Assembly (NCBI RefSeq): GCF_001718195.1
Contig: NZ_MCNV01000008.1
Coordinates: 124,001-188,000 of the forward strand
Length of the DNA: 64,000 nt
Reading direction: 5' to 3'
Origin: Paraburkholderia nodosa
GTDB lineage: Bacteria > Pseudomonadota > Gammaproteobacteria > Burkholderiales > Burkholderiaceae
In this document: positions 46,222 to 54,597 of the stretch, in pieces
Layout of the letters: every line of letters begins with the position of its first letter
Position numbering within the stretch: the stretch's first letter is position 1
The notes under the pieces: model-generated
What the model was told of the DNA's origin: nothing
Databases searched by the model: none
What the model saw: the letters and a program-made list of their open reading frames with translations, nothing else
Program-made: the position numbers and the translations under genes

Positions 46222-48213
46222 TTAGATATCCGCTTCGACTTCGTTGCCCTTCTCTTCGAGCCACGAACGGCGCGAGGCCGCTTCGCCCTTGCCCATGAGC
46301 ATCGTCATGCGCGCAACCGTGGACTCGTAGTCGAGGTCGCCGAGCGCGATGGGCGAGAGACGCCGCGTGTCGGGGTTCATCGTCGTGTCCCAGAGCTGTT
46401 CGGCGCTCATTTCGCCCAGGCCCTTGAAGCGGCTGATGGTCCATTGCGTTTCGCGCACGCCGTCCTTGCGCAGCTTGTCGAGGATTGCTTCGAGTTCGCC
46501 TTCGTCGAGCGCATAGAGCTTCTGTGCAGGCTTCTTGCCGCGCGCGGGCGCATCGACACGGAACAGCGGCGGGCGCGCCACGCACACGTGACCGCGCTCG
46601 ATGAGCTGCGGGAAATGCTTGAAGAAGAGCGTGAGCAGCAGTACCTGGATGTGCGAGCCGTCGACGTCGGCATCGGAGAGAATGCAGATCTTGCCGTAGC
46701 GCAGATTCGAAAGATCGACCGTCTCGTCGGGGCTGTGCGGATCGACACCGATCGCCACCGAAATATCGTGCACTTCGTTGTTCGCAAAGAGCCGGTCGCG
46801 CTCGGTCTCCCACGTGTTGAGGACCTTGCCGCGCAGCGGCAGGATGGCCTGGTACTCCTTGTCGCGCCCCATCTTGGCGGAACCGCCGGCCGAGTCGCCC
46901 TCCACGAGGAAGAGTTCGTTGCGCGCGATATCGGTCGATTCGCAGTCGGTGAGCTTGCCGGGCAGCACGGCCACGCCCGAGCTCTTGCGCTTCTCGACCT
47001 TCTGGCCCGCGCGCGTGCGCGCCTGCGCCTGCTTGATGACGAGATCGGCGAGCTTCTTGCCGTGCTCGACGTGCTGGTTGAGCCACAGCTCCAGAGCCGG
47101 ACGCGAGAACGACGACACGAGTTTGACGGCGTCGCGGCTGTTCAGGCGCTCCTTGATCTGCCCCTGGAACTGCGGGTCGAGCACCTTGGCCGAGAGCACG
47201 AACGAGACGCGCGCGAAGACGTCTTCGGGCAGCAGCTTCACGCCTTTCGGCTGGAGATTGTGCAATTCGACGAAGCTCTTCACGGCCTGAAACAGACCGT
47301 CGCGCAGGCCGCTTTCGTGCGTGCCGCCCGCGGGCGTCGGGATCAGGTTCACGTACGACTCGCGCGTGAGCGAGCCTTCCTCGCTCCACGCCACGACCCA
47401 CGCGGCGCCCTCGCCTTCGGCGAAGGTGTCGTCGGTGGTGCGCGCGTCGGCGTAGCGCTCGCCTTCGAACAGCGGGATCAGCAGGTCGGCGCCGCCCATG
47501 CCTTCGAGCAGATAGCCGCGCAGGCCGTCTTCATACTTCCAGCTCTGGCGCTCGCCGGTCTTCTCGATGACGAGTTCGACCTCGACGCCCGGCAGCAACA
47601 CGGCCTTCGAGCGCAGCAGACGTTGCAGTTCGCCGAGCGGCAGATTGGGCGAGTCGAAATACTTAGGATCGGCCCACGCGGTCACGCGCGTGCCGCTCTT
47701 CTTCTCGTCGCGCGCGGCGTTGCGCGTGGTGAGCTGCTTCGTGACGTTGCCGTCAGAGAAACCGATTTCGGCGACCTTGCCGTCGCGCCAGACGGTCACG
47801 TCGAGGCGCGTGGACAGCGCATTGGTGACCGAGACGCCCACGCCGTGCAGGCCGCCCGAGAACGTATAGGCGCCGCCGGCGGCCTTGTCGAACTTGCCGC
47901 CCGCGTGCAGGCGCGTGAAGACGATTTCGACGACGGGCACCTTCTCTTCGGGGTGCAAGCCGAACGGAATGCCGCGGCCGTCGTCCTCGACGGAGACGGA
48001 ATGGTCGGCGTGCAGCGTCACGGTGATGCGCTTGCCGTAGCCGCCGAGCGCTTCGTCCGAGGCGTTGTCGATGACTTCCTGGATGATGTGCAGCGGATTC
48101 TCGGTGCGCGTATACATGCCCGGCCGCTGCCGGACGGGCTCGAGGCCCTTGAGCACCTTGATCGACGCTTCGCTATAGCCAGTGTTTCCAGCGTTGGACT
48201 TCTTCGTTGACAT
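46222..48213 (-). CDS. parE: DNA topoisomerase IV subunit B
   Basis: A 663-residue ATPase subunit. The GHKL ATP site includes EVIDNASDEALGGYGK and EDDGRGIPFG; the TOPRIM region has LVEGDSAGGSAKMGRD, PLRGKVLN and LSDADVDGSHI. The start at 48213 gives the usual MSTKK N-terminus; an in-frame ATG 51 bases upstream is less likely. It precedes parC by 38 bp. Several DnaA-box-like and inverted-repeat sequences lie just before it. Confidence 0.96.
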   Translation of the reverse strand: MSTKKSNAGNTGYSEASIKVLKGLEPVRQRPGMYTRTENPLHIIQEVIDNASDEALGGYGKRITVTLHADHSVSVEDDGRGIPFGLHPEEKVPVVEIVFTRLHAGGKFDKAAGGAYTFSGGLHGVGVSVTNALSTRLDVTVWRDGKVAEIGFSDGNVTKQLTTRNAARDEKKSGTRVTAWADPKYFDSPNLPLGELQRLLRSKAVLLPGVEVELVIEKTGERQSWKYEDGLRGYLLEGMGGADLLIPLFEGERYADARTTDDTFAEGEGAAWVVAWSEEGSLTRESYVNLIPTPAGGTHESGLRDGLFQAVKSFVELHNLQPKGVKLLPEDVFARVSFVLSAKVLDPQFQGQIKERLNSRDAVKLVSSFSRPALELWLNQHVEHGKKLADLVIKQAQARTRAGQKVEKRKSSGVAVLPGKLTDCESTDIARNELFLVEGDSAGGSAKMGRDKEYQAILPLRGKVLNTWETERDRLFANNEVHDISVAIGVDPHSPDETVDLSNLRYGKICILSDADVDGSHIQVLLLTLFFKHFPQLIERGHVCVARPPLFRVDAPARGKKPAQKLYALDEGELEAILDKLRKDGVRETQWTISRFKGLGEMSAEQLWDTTMNPDTRRLSPIALGDLDYESTVARMTMLMGKGEAASRRSWLEEKGNEVEADI

Positions 48214-48241
48214 GGTGATCCACAGGGGGTTGTCCGCGCGC

Positions 48242-48264
48242 TTGTCCACAGGTCCTGTGGACAT
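48242..48264. promoter_or_regulatory. Inverted TGTCCACA elements upstream of parE
   Basis: TTGTCCACA (48242-48250) and its mirror TGTGGACAT (48256-48264) form an inverted pair, GTCCACAGG / CCTGTGGAC. They resemble the DnaA box TTATCCACA with one or two mismatches. A third similar 9-mer, TGATCCACA, is at 48216-48224. Confidence 0.35.
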
Positions 48265-48476
48265 CTGCGGGGAAAACGCGTTGAGCGTTCAAAAAAACCG
48301 ATACGAAACAACGAGGTGAACCGGCTGCGCGCCGCGGTGGCAGGTGCGCTCGCGGCGGCGCAGTGGTTCGCGCAGTTGTTCGAATTCGCGAGGTATTGTA
48401 CTGATTTGGGCTCGCACGGCAATTTGCTTGGGGGTTGGCTGGCTGAACGGATGAGTAAGGGCCGCCCGCCTTAAAA

Positions 48477-48501
48477 AAAGCGGCCTTCATCAGGCCGCTT
48501 T
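48477..48501 (-). terminator. Terminator of the uup-type gene
   Basis: AAAGCGGCC / GGCCGCTTT is a perfect 9-bp stem with a 7-base loop. On the minus strand a T run follows, nine bases after the stop codon. Confidence 0.9.
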
Positions 48502-48509
48502 GTCTCGCA

Positions 48510-50438
48510 TCACTTGCGCTTGCTCTCCAGCTCCTCCCACCGCTCCAGCGCGACGAGCAATTCCTCGTCGATCGCCGCGTAGCGCTCGGTGAGCCGCGTG
48601 CCTTCGGCCGCGTCCTTCGCAAAGATCGACCCGTCCTCGATCTTCGCGCCGATCGTCTTCTGTTCGGTCTCCAACGCCTCGATACGCTTGGGCAGGTCCT
48701 CGAGCTCGCGCTGCTCCTTGAACGAAAGCTTCACAGTACGTTGCGCATTGCGGCCAGCCGCGCTCTCCTTGGGAGCGGCAGCCGCAGCAGCCGCTTCTTT
48801 CGGCGCGCGCGCCTCGGCAATCTCCTGCGCACGCGTGCTCTGCGTTTGCCAGTCGGTGAAGCCGCCCACGTATTCGCGCCACTTGCCCTCGCCCTCGGAC
48901 GCGATCACCGAAGTCACCACGTTGTCGAGGAACGCGCGATCGTGCGAAACGAGCAGCACGGTGCCGTCGTAGTCGGTGAGCAACTCTTCGAGCAGTTCGA
49001 GCGTCGGGATGTCGAGGTCGTTGGTCGGTTCGTCGAGCACCAGCACGTTCGCGGGCCGCGCGAACAAACGCGCGAGCAGCAGACGGTTACGCTCGCCGCC
49101 CGAAAGCGACTTCACGGGCGAGCGCGCACGTTCGGGCGCGAACAGGAAGTCGCCGAGATAGCTCATGACGTGCTTCTTCGCGCCGTTGATCTCGACCCAG
49201 TCGCTGCCGGGGCTGATGGTATCGGCGAGGCTCTTTTCCATGTCGAGCTGCGCGCGCATCTGGTCGAAGTACGCGACCTGCAGGTTCGTGCCTACGCGCA
49301 CAGTGCCTTCATCGGGCTTCAACTCGCCGAGAATCAGCTTCAGCAGCGTGGTCTTGCCGGCGCCGTTCGGACCGACGAAGCCGATCTTGTCGCCGCGCAT
49401 GACCGTCGACGAGAAGTTATCGACGATCGTGCGGCCGCCATAGCGCTTGGTCACGTCCGTGAGTTCGGCGACGATCTTGCCGGACTTCTCGCCCTGCGCG
49501 ACGTCGAGCTTCACGTTGCCCTGCACGTTGCGGCGCTCGGCGTGCTCGCTGCGCATCTGCACGAGGCGCGCGATACGTCCCACGCTGCGCGTGCGCCGCG
49601 CTTCCACGCCCTTGCGGATCCACACTTCTTCCTGCGCGAGCAGCTTGTCGAACTTCTCGTTCTCCACGCGCTCGACTTCGAGCTGCTGCGCCTTGCGCTC
49701 CTGGTACTGCGAGAAGTTGCCCGGATACGAAAGCAGCTTGCCGCGATCGAGTTCGACGATGCGCGTGGCCACGCGGTCGAGAAACGCGCGGTCGTGGGTG
49801 ATGAAGAGCAGGCTCGAACGCTGTGCCACGAGCAGTTCCTCGAGCCAGCGGATGCCGTCGAAGTCGAGGTGGTTGGTCGGTTCGTCGAGCAGCAGGATAT
49901 CGGGCTGCACAACGAGCGCGCGGGCGAGCGCCACGCGCTTTTGCATGCCGCCCGAGAGCGCGCCCACGCGGGCTTCGCCTTCGAGGCCGATCTGCGCGAG
50001 TGTCGTGGCAACGCGCGTGCGCCAGCTCCAGGCGTCGGCATGATCGAGCGACGATTGCAGCGTGTTCATGCGCGCGAGCAGTGCGTCGTGTTCGGCGCCT
50101 TCGGGCGTGTCCGCAAGCTTGTGCGCGACCGTGTCGTATTCGTCGAGCAGCGCGCGCACGTCGGCGAGGCCCGAGGCGACGGTGTCGAAGACCGTGGCGT
50201 CGGCGTCGAAGTCGGGCTCCTGCGGCACGTAGACGGTCGAAAGCTCCTGCTGGCGCGTGACGAGGCCGTCGTCGGGCCTGGCGAGATCGGCGACGATCGT
50301 GAGCAGCGACGACTTGCCCGCGCCGTTGCGGCCGATCAGCCCGACGCGCTCGCCGGCTTCGAGCGAAAAGTCCGCGTGGTCGAGCAGCGCGACGTGGCCG
50401 AACGCCAGTTGCGCGTCTGTGATGGTGTAAAGCGACAT
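48510..50438 (-). CDS. uup: ABC-F ATPase, Uup type
   Basis: A 642-residue soluble protein with two ABC domains: Walker A GRNGAGKSS near 38 with signature LSGGMQKR near 163, and Walker A GPNGAGKTT near 353 with LSGGERNR near 445. A linker with coiled-coil-forming residues separates them. The C-terminal 120 residues are charged and helical (KLSFKEQRELEDLPKRIEAL), as in Uup. Uup binds DNA and ribosomes and limits transposon excision in E. coli. It is not a transporter, as there is no membrane domain. It is monocistronic. Confidence 0.9.
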   Translation of the reverse strand: MSLYTITDAQLAFGHVALLDHADFSLEAGERVGLIGRNGAGKSSLLTIVADLARPDDGLVTRQQELSTVYVPQEPDFDADATVFDTVASGLADVRALLDEYDTVAHKLADTPEGAEHDALLARMNTLQSSLDHADAWSWRTRVATTLAQIGLEGEARVGALSGGMQKRVALARALVVQPDILLLDEPTNHLDFDGIRWLEELLVAQRSSLLFITHDRAFLDRVATRIVELDRGKLLSYPGNFSQYQERKAQQLEVERVENEKFDKLLAQEEVWIRKGVEARRTRSVGRIARLVQMRSEHAERRNVQGNVKLDVAQGEKSGKIVAELTDVTKRYGGRTIVDNFSSTVMRGDKIGFVGPNGAGKTTLLKLILGELKPDEGTVRVGTNLQVAYFDQMRAQLDMEKSLADTISPGSDWVEINGAKKHVMSYLGDFLFAPERARSPVKSLSGGERNRLLLARLFARPANVLVLDEPTNDLDIPTLELLEELLTDYDGTVLLVSHDRAFLDNVVTSVIASEGEGKWREYVGGFTDWQTQSTRAQEIAEARAPKEAAAAAAAPKESAAGRNAQRTVKLSFKEQRELEDLPKRIEALETEQKTIGAKIEDGSIFAKDAAEGTRLTERYAAIDEELLVALERWEELESKRK

Positions 50439-50484
50439 GGATGGAAAGCGATGCGTGCGGTGGACCTGAAGGGGGCATTGTACC

Positions 50485-50544
50485 GGGCCGCGCAGGTCGG
50501 GCCGCGCAGGTCGGGCCGCGGAGGTCGGGCCGCGCAGGTCGGGC
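50485..50544. repeat. Four tandem 14-bp repeats
   Basis: GGGCCGCGCAGGTC occurs four times head to tail (third copy with C to G) plus a partial GGGC. The array lies between the uup-type start and rubredoxin. A related single copy follows the tRNA-Arg gene at about 51139-51160. Confidence 0.8.
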
Positions 50545-50684
50545 TTCCGCGTTTAGCTTCCCTTTAGCGCAGCGGCACGCGAACCGTTTTCCGGTAACAT
50601 CGCGGGTCGCCCGCGCCGCCCTGCCTGTAGATAAAGGGCCGCATGACGGGCCGCGCATCGAATCGACTAGACGAAGGACACGCT

Positions 50685-50867
50685 GTGAGCGAAGTAATCG
50701 AGTACAAGAGCTGGGTCTGCCTGATCTGCGGCTGGATCTACAACGAGGAAGAAGGTCTGCCCGACGAAGGCATCGCCGCCGGCACGCGCTTTGCGGAAAT
50801 ACCCGACGACTGGCGCTGCCCGCTGTGCGACGTGGGCAAGGCGGAATTCGCCGTCGTCGAGTTCTGA
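50685..50867 (+). CDS. Rubredoxin
   Basis: A 60-residue iron protein. Fe is bound by four cysteines in CLICG and CPLC (WVCLICGWIYNEEEG, then DDWRCPLCDVGKAEF). GTG at 50685 is chosen because GAAGGA lies 7-12 bases before it and it gives the normal length; an upstream ATG at 50643 would add 14 unrelated residues. Rubredoxins pass electrons to alkane hydroxylases, oxidases or peroxide reductases. No partner gene is near. Confidence 0.92.
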   Translation: MSEVIEYKSWVCLICGWIYNEEEGLPDEGIAAGTRFAEIPDDWRCPLCDVGKAEFAVVEF

Positions 50868-50920
50868 TTGCGACGATTCCCACGCAGCTAAAGGGCGTCA
50901 TTTTCGCGCCCGAACCCGTT

Positions 50921-50929
50921 TGCTATACT
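50921..50929 (+). promoter_or_regulatory. Extended -10 promoter of tRNA-Arg
   Basis: TGCTATACT is an extended -10 element, 123 bp before the tRNA. A weak -35-like TTTTCG sits 17 bp upstream of the TATACT hexamer. Confidence 0.5.
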
Positions 50930-51051
50930 CTGGGCCCTGCGCCGCGATATCGCTCGGACCTGCAAGGCCGAACCGGTTCGCGCGCCGCTCCGCGCCATGA
51001 CGGGTCACTTGGGAAACATGGCGACCGAACGGAGCCATGCTCGACCTCGCG

Positions 51052-51126
51052 CTCCCTGTAGTTCAATGGATAGAACAAGTGCCTCCTAAGCGCTAGATGC
51101 AGGTTCGATTCCTGCCAGGGGGACCA
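51052..51126 (+). tRNA. tRNA-Arg (anticodon CCT)
   Basis: The 75-nt cloverleaf has acceptor CTCCCTG paired with CAGGGGG (one T-G), D stem GTTC / GAAC, anticodon stem AGTGC / GCGCT around loop CTCCTAA, and T stem GCAGG / CCTGC with loop TTCGATT. CCA is encoded. It reads AGG codons. Confidence 0.95.
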
Positions 51127-51242
51127 GCCGCTGGGCCATCCCGAGCCGCGCAGGCCGGGCCGCGAAATCCGCAACCGGTTCGCAGATTCCCGTCCCGTCT
51201 CTTTCGCGCACTCGCGCACCCTCTTTCCCGAGCAGGTTTTCC

Positions 51243-51515
51243 ATGGACATCAACAAGCAAGTCGCCGCCCTCACCGCTTCCGAACTGCAGACGGCCGGAG
51301 CCAGCCAGGCCACCGCCATCGCCGTGAGCGTGCTGCTGCGCCACCTCAATTCGCCCGAACTCGCCCGCCAGCTGGGCGCCGCGTTCGAGAACCACCAGGC
51401 CGTCATGCTGCAGACGCCTTGGCCCGAGCAGATGCTGAACTCGTTCGAAGCGACGCGGCGTTTCTTCGAAAGCGCGGCCCAGGTGCAAGGCGCGACGCCG
51501 CCGGCTGCCGAATAA
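51243..51515 (+). CDS. Small hypothetical protein after tRNA-Arg
   Basis: A 90-residue soluble protein. It is helical and Ala-rich (LTASELQTAGASQATAIAVSV, ELARQLGAAFENHQ), with one aromatic patch, TPWPEQMLNSFEATRRFFE. I do not recognise a family. Codon use matches the surroundings. No strong ribosome site is visible before the ATG (TTTTCC precedes), so the start is tentative. It lies 117 bp after the tRNA and 82 bp before another small gene; they may be one unit. Confidence 0.65.
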   Translation: MDINKQVAALTASELQTAGASQATAIAVSVLLRHLNSPELARQLGAAFENHQAVMLQTPWPEQMLNSFEATRRFFESAAQVQGATPPAAE

Positions 51516-51597
51516 ACGGAAGCTGACCGGCTAATTACGGGTAAATACCGAGTTAAATAACCCTAAAGTAGGGAAAAATAGTGCCGTAAAGGCCTTC

Positions 51598-51897
51598 ATG
51601 GACTCCACGCGTCCCCTCCCCGCCGGTCATATGATGTCGACCCTCATCGATCAGGATATCGCGCACATTCGCCGCGTGATGCCGCTGTCACTCGCCGGCG
51701 ACTTCGGCGGGCCGATTCTCCCCGCGCTCTACTGGCGCCAGCGCCTGCACCGCCTGCTCGACACCGGTCACGTGAACAAGGGCCAGCTGTGTGAAATCGA
51801 CAGCCTGCTGCTCATCCTCGACCTGCACGAGCTAAACGTCGCCTCGGCCTCCGCGGCCCTCGCGAAGCAGGCAAACGCCGGCCCGCAACACTCCTGA
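51598..51897 (+). CDS. Small hypothetical protein
   Basis: A 99-residue, mainly helical protein with DIAHIRRVMPLSLAG, a short FGGPILPALYWRQRLHRLL segment and a C-terminal LLLILDLHELNVASASA helix. No known motif is recognised. AAAGG sits seven bases before the ATG. It follows an AT-rich patch (51523-51585) with a CCCTA/TAGGG hairpin that may carry its promoter. The gene ends 138 bp before the methyltransferase, with which it may not be functionally linked. Confidence 0.7.
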   Translation: MDSTRPLPAGHMMSTLIDQDIAHIRRVMPLSLAGDFGGPILPALYWRQRLHRLLDTGHVNKGQLCEIDSLLLILDLHELNVASASAALAKQANAGPQHS

Positions 51898-52035
51898 CTT
51901 CCCGCTGTATTCAACGCTCGCGCGTGCAGGCATTCGCCTGCGCGGCGCACGTCCGCGCACGCACATCGGGAATTCCTGGTGCCGCGGGTCGACCATCGGT
52001 CATAATGTCCGCAAAAATACCCTAACGAGGACTCC

Positions 52036-53364
52036 GTGCTCACGGCCGAACCGAGAGACCTGCTCCAGCAGGCACGCAAGCGTTTCACGCAACAGCAGAT
52101 CGCCACACACGTCGGCCGCGACGTGAAGACCGTGCGGCGTTGGGAAAAAGGCGAGACGCCCTGCCCCGCGATGCTCGAAGCCGCACTGCGCGAACTGCTG
52201 CTAGGCGGCGCTCACGCCAATGGCGGCGCGGCGCGCTTTCGCTTCATCGACCTGTTCGCCGGCATCGGCGGCATCCGCAAGGGGTTCGAGGCCCACGGCG
52301 GCGAGTGCGTCTTCACGAGCGAATGGAATCCGTTCTCGCGCAAGACCTATCTGGAAAACTACGGCGAGGATCATCCGTTCATCGGCGACATTACGGCCGT
52401 GGACGCCGCCGACGTCCCCGATCACGACGTCCTGCTCGCGGGCTTTCCGTGCCAGCCGTTCTCGATCGCGGGCGTGAGCAAGAAGAACGCGCTTGGCCGT
52501 CCGCACGGCTTTGCCTGCACCACGCAGGGCACGCTGTTCTTCGACGTCGCGCGCATCATCGCCGAGAAGCGGCCCGCCGCCTTCCTGCTCGAGAACGTGA
52601 AGAACCTCGTCTCGCACGACCGTGGCCGCACGTTCGACGTGATCCTCCAGGTGCTGCGCGACGAACTCGGCTACGACGTGCACTACCGCGTGATCGACGG
52701 AAGCCATTTCACGCCGCAGCATCGCGAACGCATCATCATCGTCGGCTTTCGCGAGCCGGCGGCGTTCTCGTGGGACGCGCTCGCGCTACCCGAGGAAGGC
52801 CCGCGGCTCGCCTCGATCCTGCACCGTACCGACGGCTGCGAGCCGCTGCTGCCGTGGGACGGCGAGCGCTTCTTCGATCACGGCGCGCGCCGCGTGCAGC
52901 CGAAGTACACGCTCACGCCGGGGCTCTGGGCCTATCTGCAGCAATACGCGGAGAAGCATCGCGCGGCCGGCAACGGCTTTGGCTTCGGCCTCGCGTTTCC
53001 CGACAGCGTCACGCGCACGCTTTCTGCGCGCTATCACAAGGACGGCTCGGAGATCCTCGTCTATCAAGGCGAAGGATCGCGCCCGCGCCGCCTCACGCCG
53101 CGCGAGTGTGCGCGGCTGATGGGCCTGCCCGACACCTTCCGCATTCCGGTGAGCGACACCCAGGCGTACCGCCAGTTCGGCAACAGCGTGGTGATGCCGG
53201 TGATGCGTGAAGTCGCGCGCACGATGATGCCGCATCTCGATGCGTTGCTGGCCGCACGGCACGAAGCACCGCGTGCGCAAGCGACGACGGTTCCCGCCGT
53301 CGCGCGCACCACGCGCGCCAAGCGCAACGCGGCCTCGGCGACGGCCACGGCGGGAGGCCGCTGA
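52036..53364 (+). CDS. dcm: DNA (cytosine-5) methyltransferase, Dcm/M.EcoRII type
   Basis: A 442-residue C5 methylase. It carries FIDLFAGIGG (motif I), GFPCQPFS with the catalytic Cys (IV), ENVKNL (VI), QHRERI (VIII) and QFGNSVVMP (X). The recognition-region strings YTLTP, GNGFGFG, TRTLSARY and RPRRLTPRECARLMG closely match E. coli Dcm, so CCWGG (inner C) is the likely site. Residues 1-65 form a helix-turn-helix (FTQQQIATHVGRDVKTVRRWEKGE), comparable in position to the repressor segment of M.EcoRII. The GTG start has GAGGAC seven bases before it. vsr follows at 40 bp. No restriction enzyme is present. Confidence 0.94.
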   Translation: MLTAEPRDLLQQARKRFTQQQIATHVGRDVKTVRRWEKGETPCPAMLEAALRELLLGGAHANGGAARFRFIDLFAGIGGIRKGFEAHGGECVFTSEWNPFSRKTYLENYGEDHPFIGDITAVDAADVPDHDVLLAGFPCQPFSIAGVSKKNALGRPHGFACTTQGTLFFDVARIIAEKRPAAFLLENVKNLVSHDRGRTFDVILQVLRDELGYDVHYRVIDGSHFTPQHRERIIIVGFREPAAFSWDALALPEEGPRLASILHRTDGCEPLLPWDGERFFDHGARRVQPKYTLTPGLWAYLQQYAEKHRAAGNGFGFGLAFPDSVTRTLSARYHKDGSEILVYQGEGSRPRRLTPRECARLMGLPDTFRIPVSDTQAYRQFGNSVVMPVMREVARTMMPHLDALLAARHEAPRAQATTVPAVARTTRAKRNAASATATAGGR

Positions 53365-53404
53365 CCGGCGCGCGCCGCGGCCAACCGAAGCGAGGCGACA
53401 GACG

Positions 53405-53854
53405 ATGGTGGACGTCGTCGATACCGCGACCCGCAGCCGGATGATGTCCGGCATACGCGGACGCAACACGAAGCCCGAAAAGCTGATCCGCAGTCTGCTG
53501 CACCGGCGCGGCTTTCGCTTTCGCCTGAACGTGCGCGAGCTGCCGGGCCGGCCCGACATCGTGCTGCCGCGCCGGCGCGCCGTGGTGTTCGTGCACGGCT
53601 GCTTCTGGCACGGCCACAACTGCGCGCTCTTCAAGTGGCCGCAAACGCGCCCCGAGTTCTGGCGCGAGAAGATCGCGCGCAACCGACTGAACGACGCCAA
53701 GGCGCTCGCCGCGCTCGCAGCCCAGGGCTGGCGCGTGGCGGTGATCTGGGAATGCGCGTTGCGTGGCGCGCAGCACGATCCGCAAGCGGTCGTCGAGCGG
53801 CTGGCCGCATGGCTCGAAGACGAGTCGTCGACCTGGTTCGAGGCGCGGTCGTAA
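53405..53854 (+). CDS. vsr: Very-short-patch repair endonuclease
   Basis: A 149-residue mismatch endonuclease that cuts 5' of the T in T-G mispairs made by deamination of 5-methylcytosine at Dcm sites. Motifs are MMSGIRGRNTKPEKLIRSLLH, GRPDIVLPRRRAVVFVHGCFWHGH, with the catalytic Asp and the metal-binding region, and WREKIARNRLNDAKALAAL. The gene is 40 bp after dcm, likely cotranscribed. It is not a restriction enzyme. The family is close to complete length. Confidence 0.95.
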   Translation: MVDVVDTATRSRMMSGIRGRNTKPEKLIRSLLHRRGFRFRLNVRELPGRPDIVLPRRRAVVFVHGCFWHGHNCALFKWPQTRPEFWREKIARNRLNDAKALAALAAQGWRVAVIWECALRGAQHDPQAVVERLAAWLEDESSTWFEARS

Positions 53855-54040
53855 CACGCCCTCGCGAGATGTCACGCGAAACGTGACCGCAAGCCGATGC
53901 GCTGCGCATCTCGCGCTGCGAAGCTGGCCCTGCCTGTAGGGCCCGCGGTGATAAACTCGATCGACCGGCTGCGCGCCCACCTGCACGCGTCACACGTGCT
54001 GGCGCAACCGTCCCACGACCCCAAGCGAAGGAGACACCCG

Positions 54041-54544
54041 ATGGCTGATTTCCGACTTTGGTCCGATGACTTTCCCAGCAACGGTTTCATGCCGAAGGCG
54101 CAGGAGTTCGACGACCGGGCCTTCGGTGTCGACGGCGACAACGTCTCTCCCGCGCTGCAGTGGGACGAGCCGCCCGCCGACACGCAAAGCTTCGCGCTCA
54201 CCGTCTACGATCCGGACGCGCCGACGGGCAGCGGTTTCTGGCACTGGGTCGTGGTGAACATTCCGCCCGACGTGCGCTCGCTCGCCCGCAACGCCGGCAA
54301 GGCCGACGGCAGCCTGCTTCCGCAGGGCGCGGTGCAGGTGCACAACGACTACGGCACGGTCGGCTTCGGCGGCGCGGCGCCCCCGCACGGCGACAAACCC
54401 CATCGCTACATCTTCCGCGTGCATGCGCTCAAGGCAGCGCAACTGCCCGTCACGCCGGAAACGACGAACGCGGTAGCGCGTTTCATGACGCATCTGAACG
54501 AGGTGGATTCGACCACCTACGTCGGGCTCTATGAACTGAAATAA
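54041..54544 (+). CDS. YbhB/YbcL-family (PEBP-like) protein
   Basis: A 167-residue protein of the phosphatidylethanolamine-binding fold. Motifs are DNVSPALQWDEPPADTQSFAL, DPDAPTGSGFWHWVVVNIPP, GAVQVHNDYGTVGFGGAAPP and HRYIFRVHALK. Bacterial members are termed Raf-kinase-inhibitor-like; their role is unknown. AAGGAG lies nine bases before the ATG. It precedes an exporter gene by 53 bp. Weak operon. Confidence 0.93.
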   Translation: MADFRLWSDDFPSNGFMPKAQEFDDRAFGVDGDNVSPALQWDEPPADTQSFALTVYDPDAPTGSGFWHWVVVNIPPDVRSLARNAGKADGSLLPQGAVQVHNDYGTVGFGGAAPPHGDKPHRYIFRVHALKAAQLPVTPETTNAVARFMTHLNEVDSTTYVGLYELK

Positions 54545-54597
54545 GCCGCCACGGAACACCAGAAAACAACATCCAGCCGGCGGCGCACGTCCATCGC

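Noticed and set aside
48214..48264. In-frame ATG 51 bases upstream as parE start
   Set aside because: It would add MSTGPVDKRADNPLWIT ahead of the conserved MSTKK start and place the inverted TGTCCACA elements inside the gene.
50485..50544. Tandem repeat as a CRISPR array
   Set aside because: Units are 14 bp and contiguous, with no spacers and no cas genes.
51052..53854. A genomic island inserted at tRNA-Arg(CCT) carrying dcm-vsr
   Set aside because: No integrase, no duplicated tRNA 3' end and no clear base-composition change are seen downstream to 54 kb.
53405..53854. vsr read as the restriction partner of the methylase
   Set aside because: Its motifs are those of the mismatch endonuclease Vsr, not of an EcoRII-type restriction enzyme.
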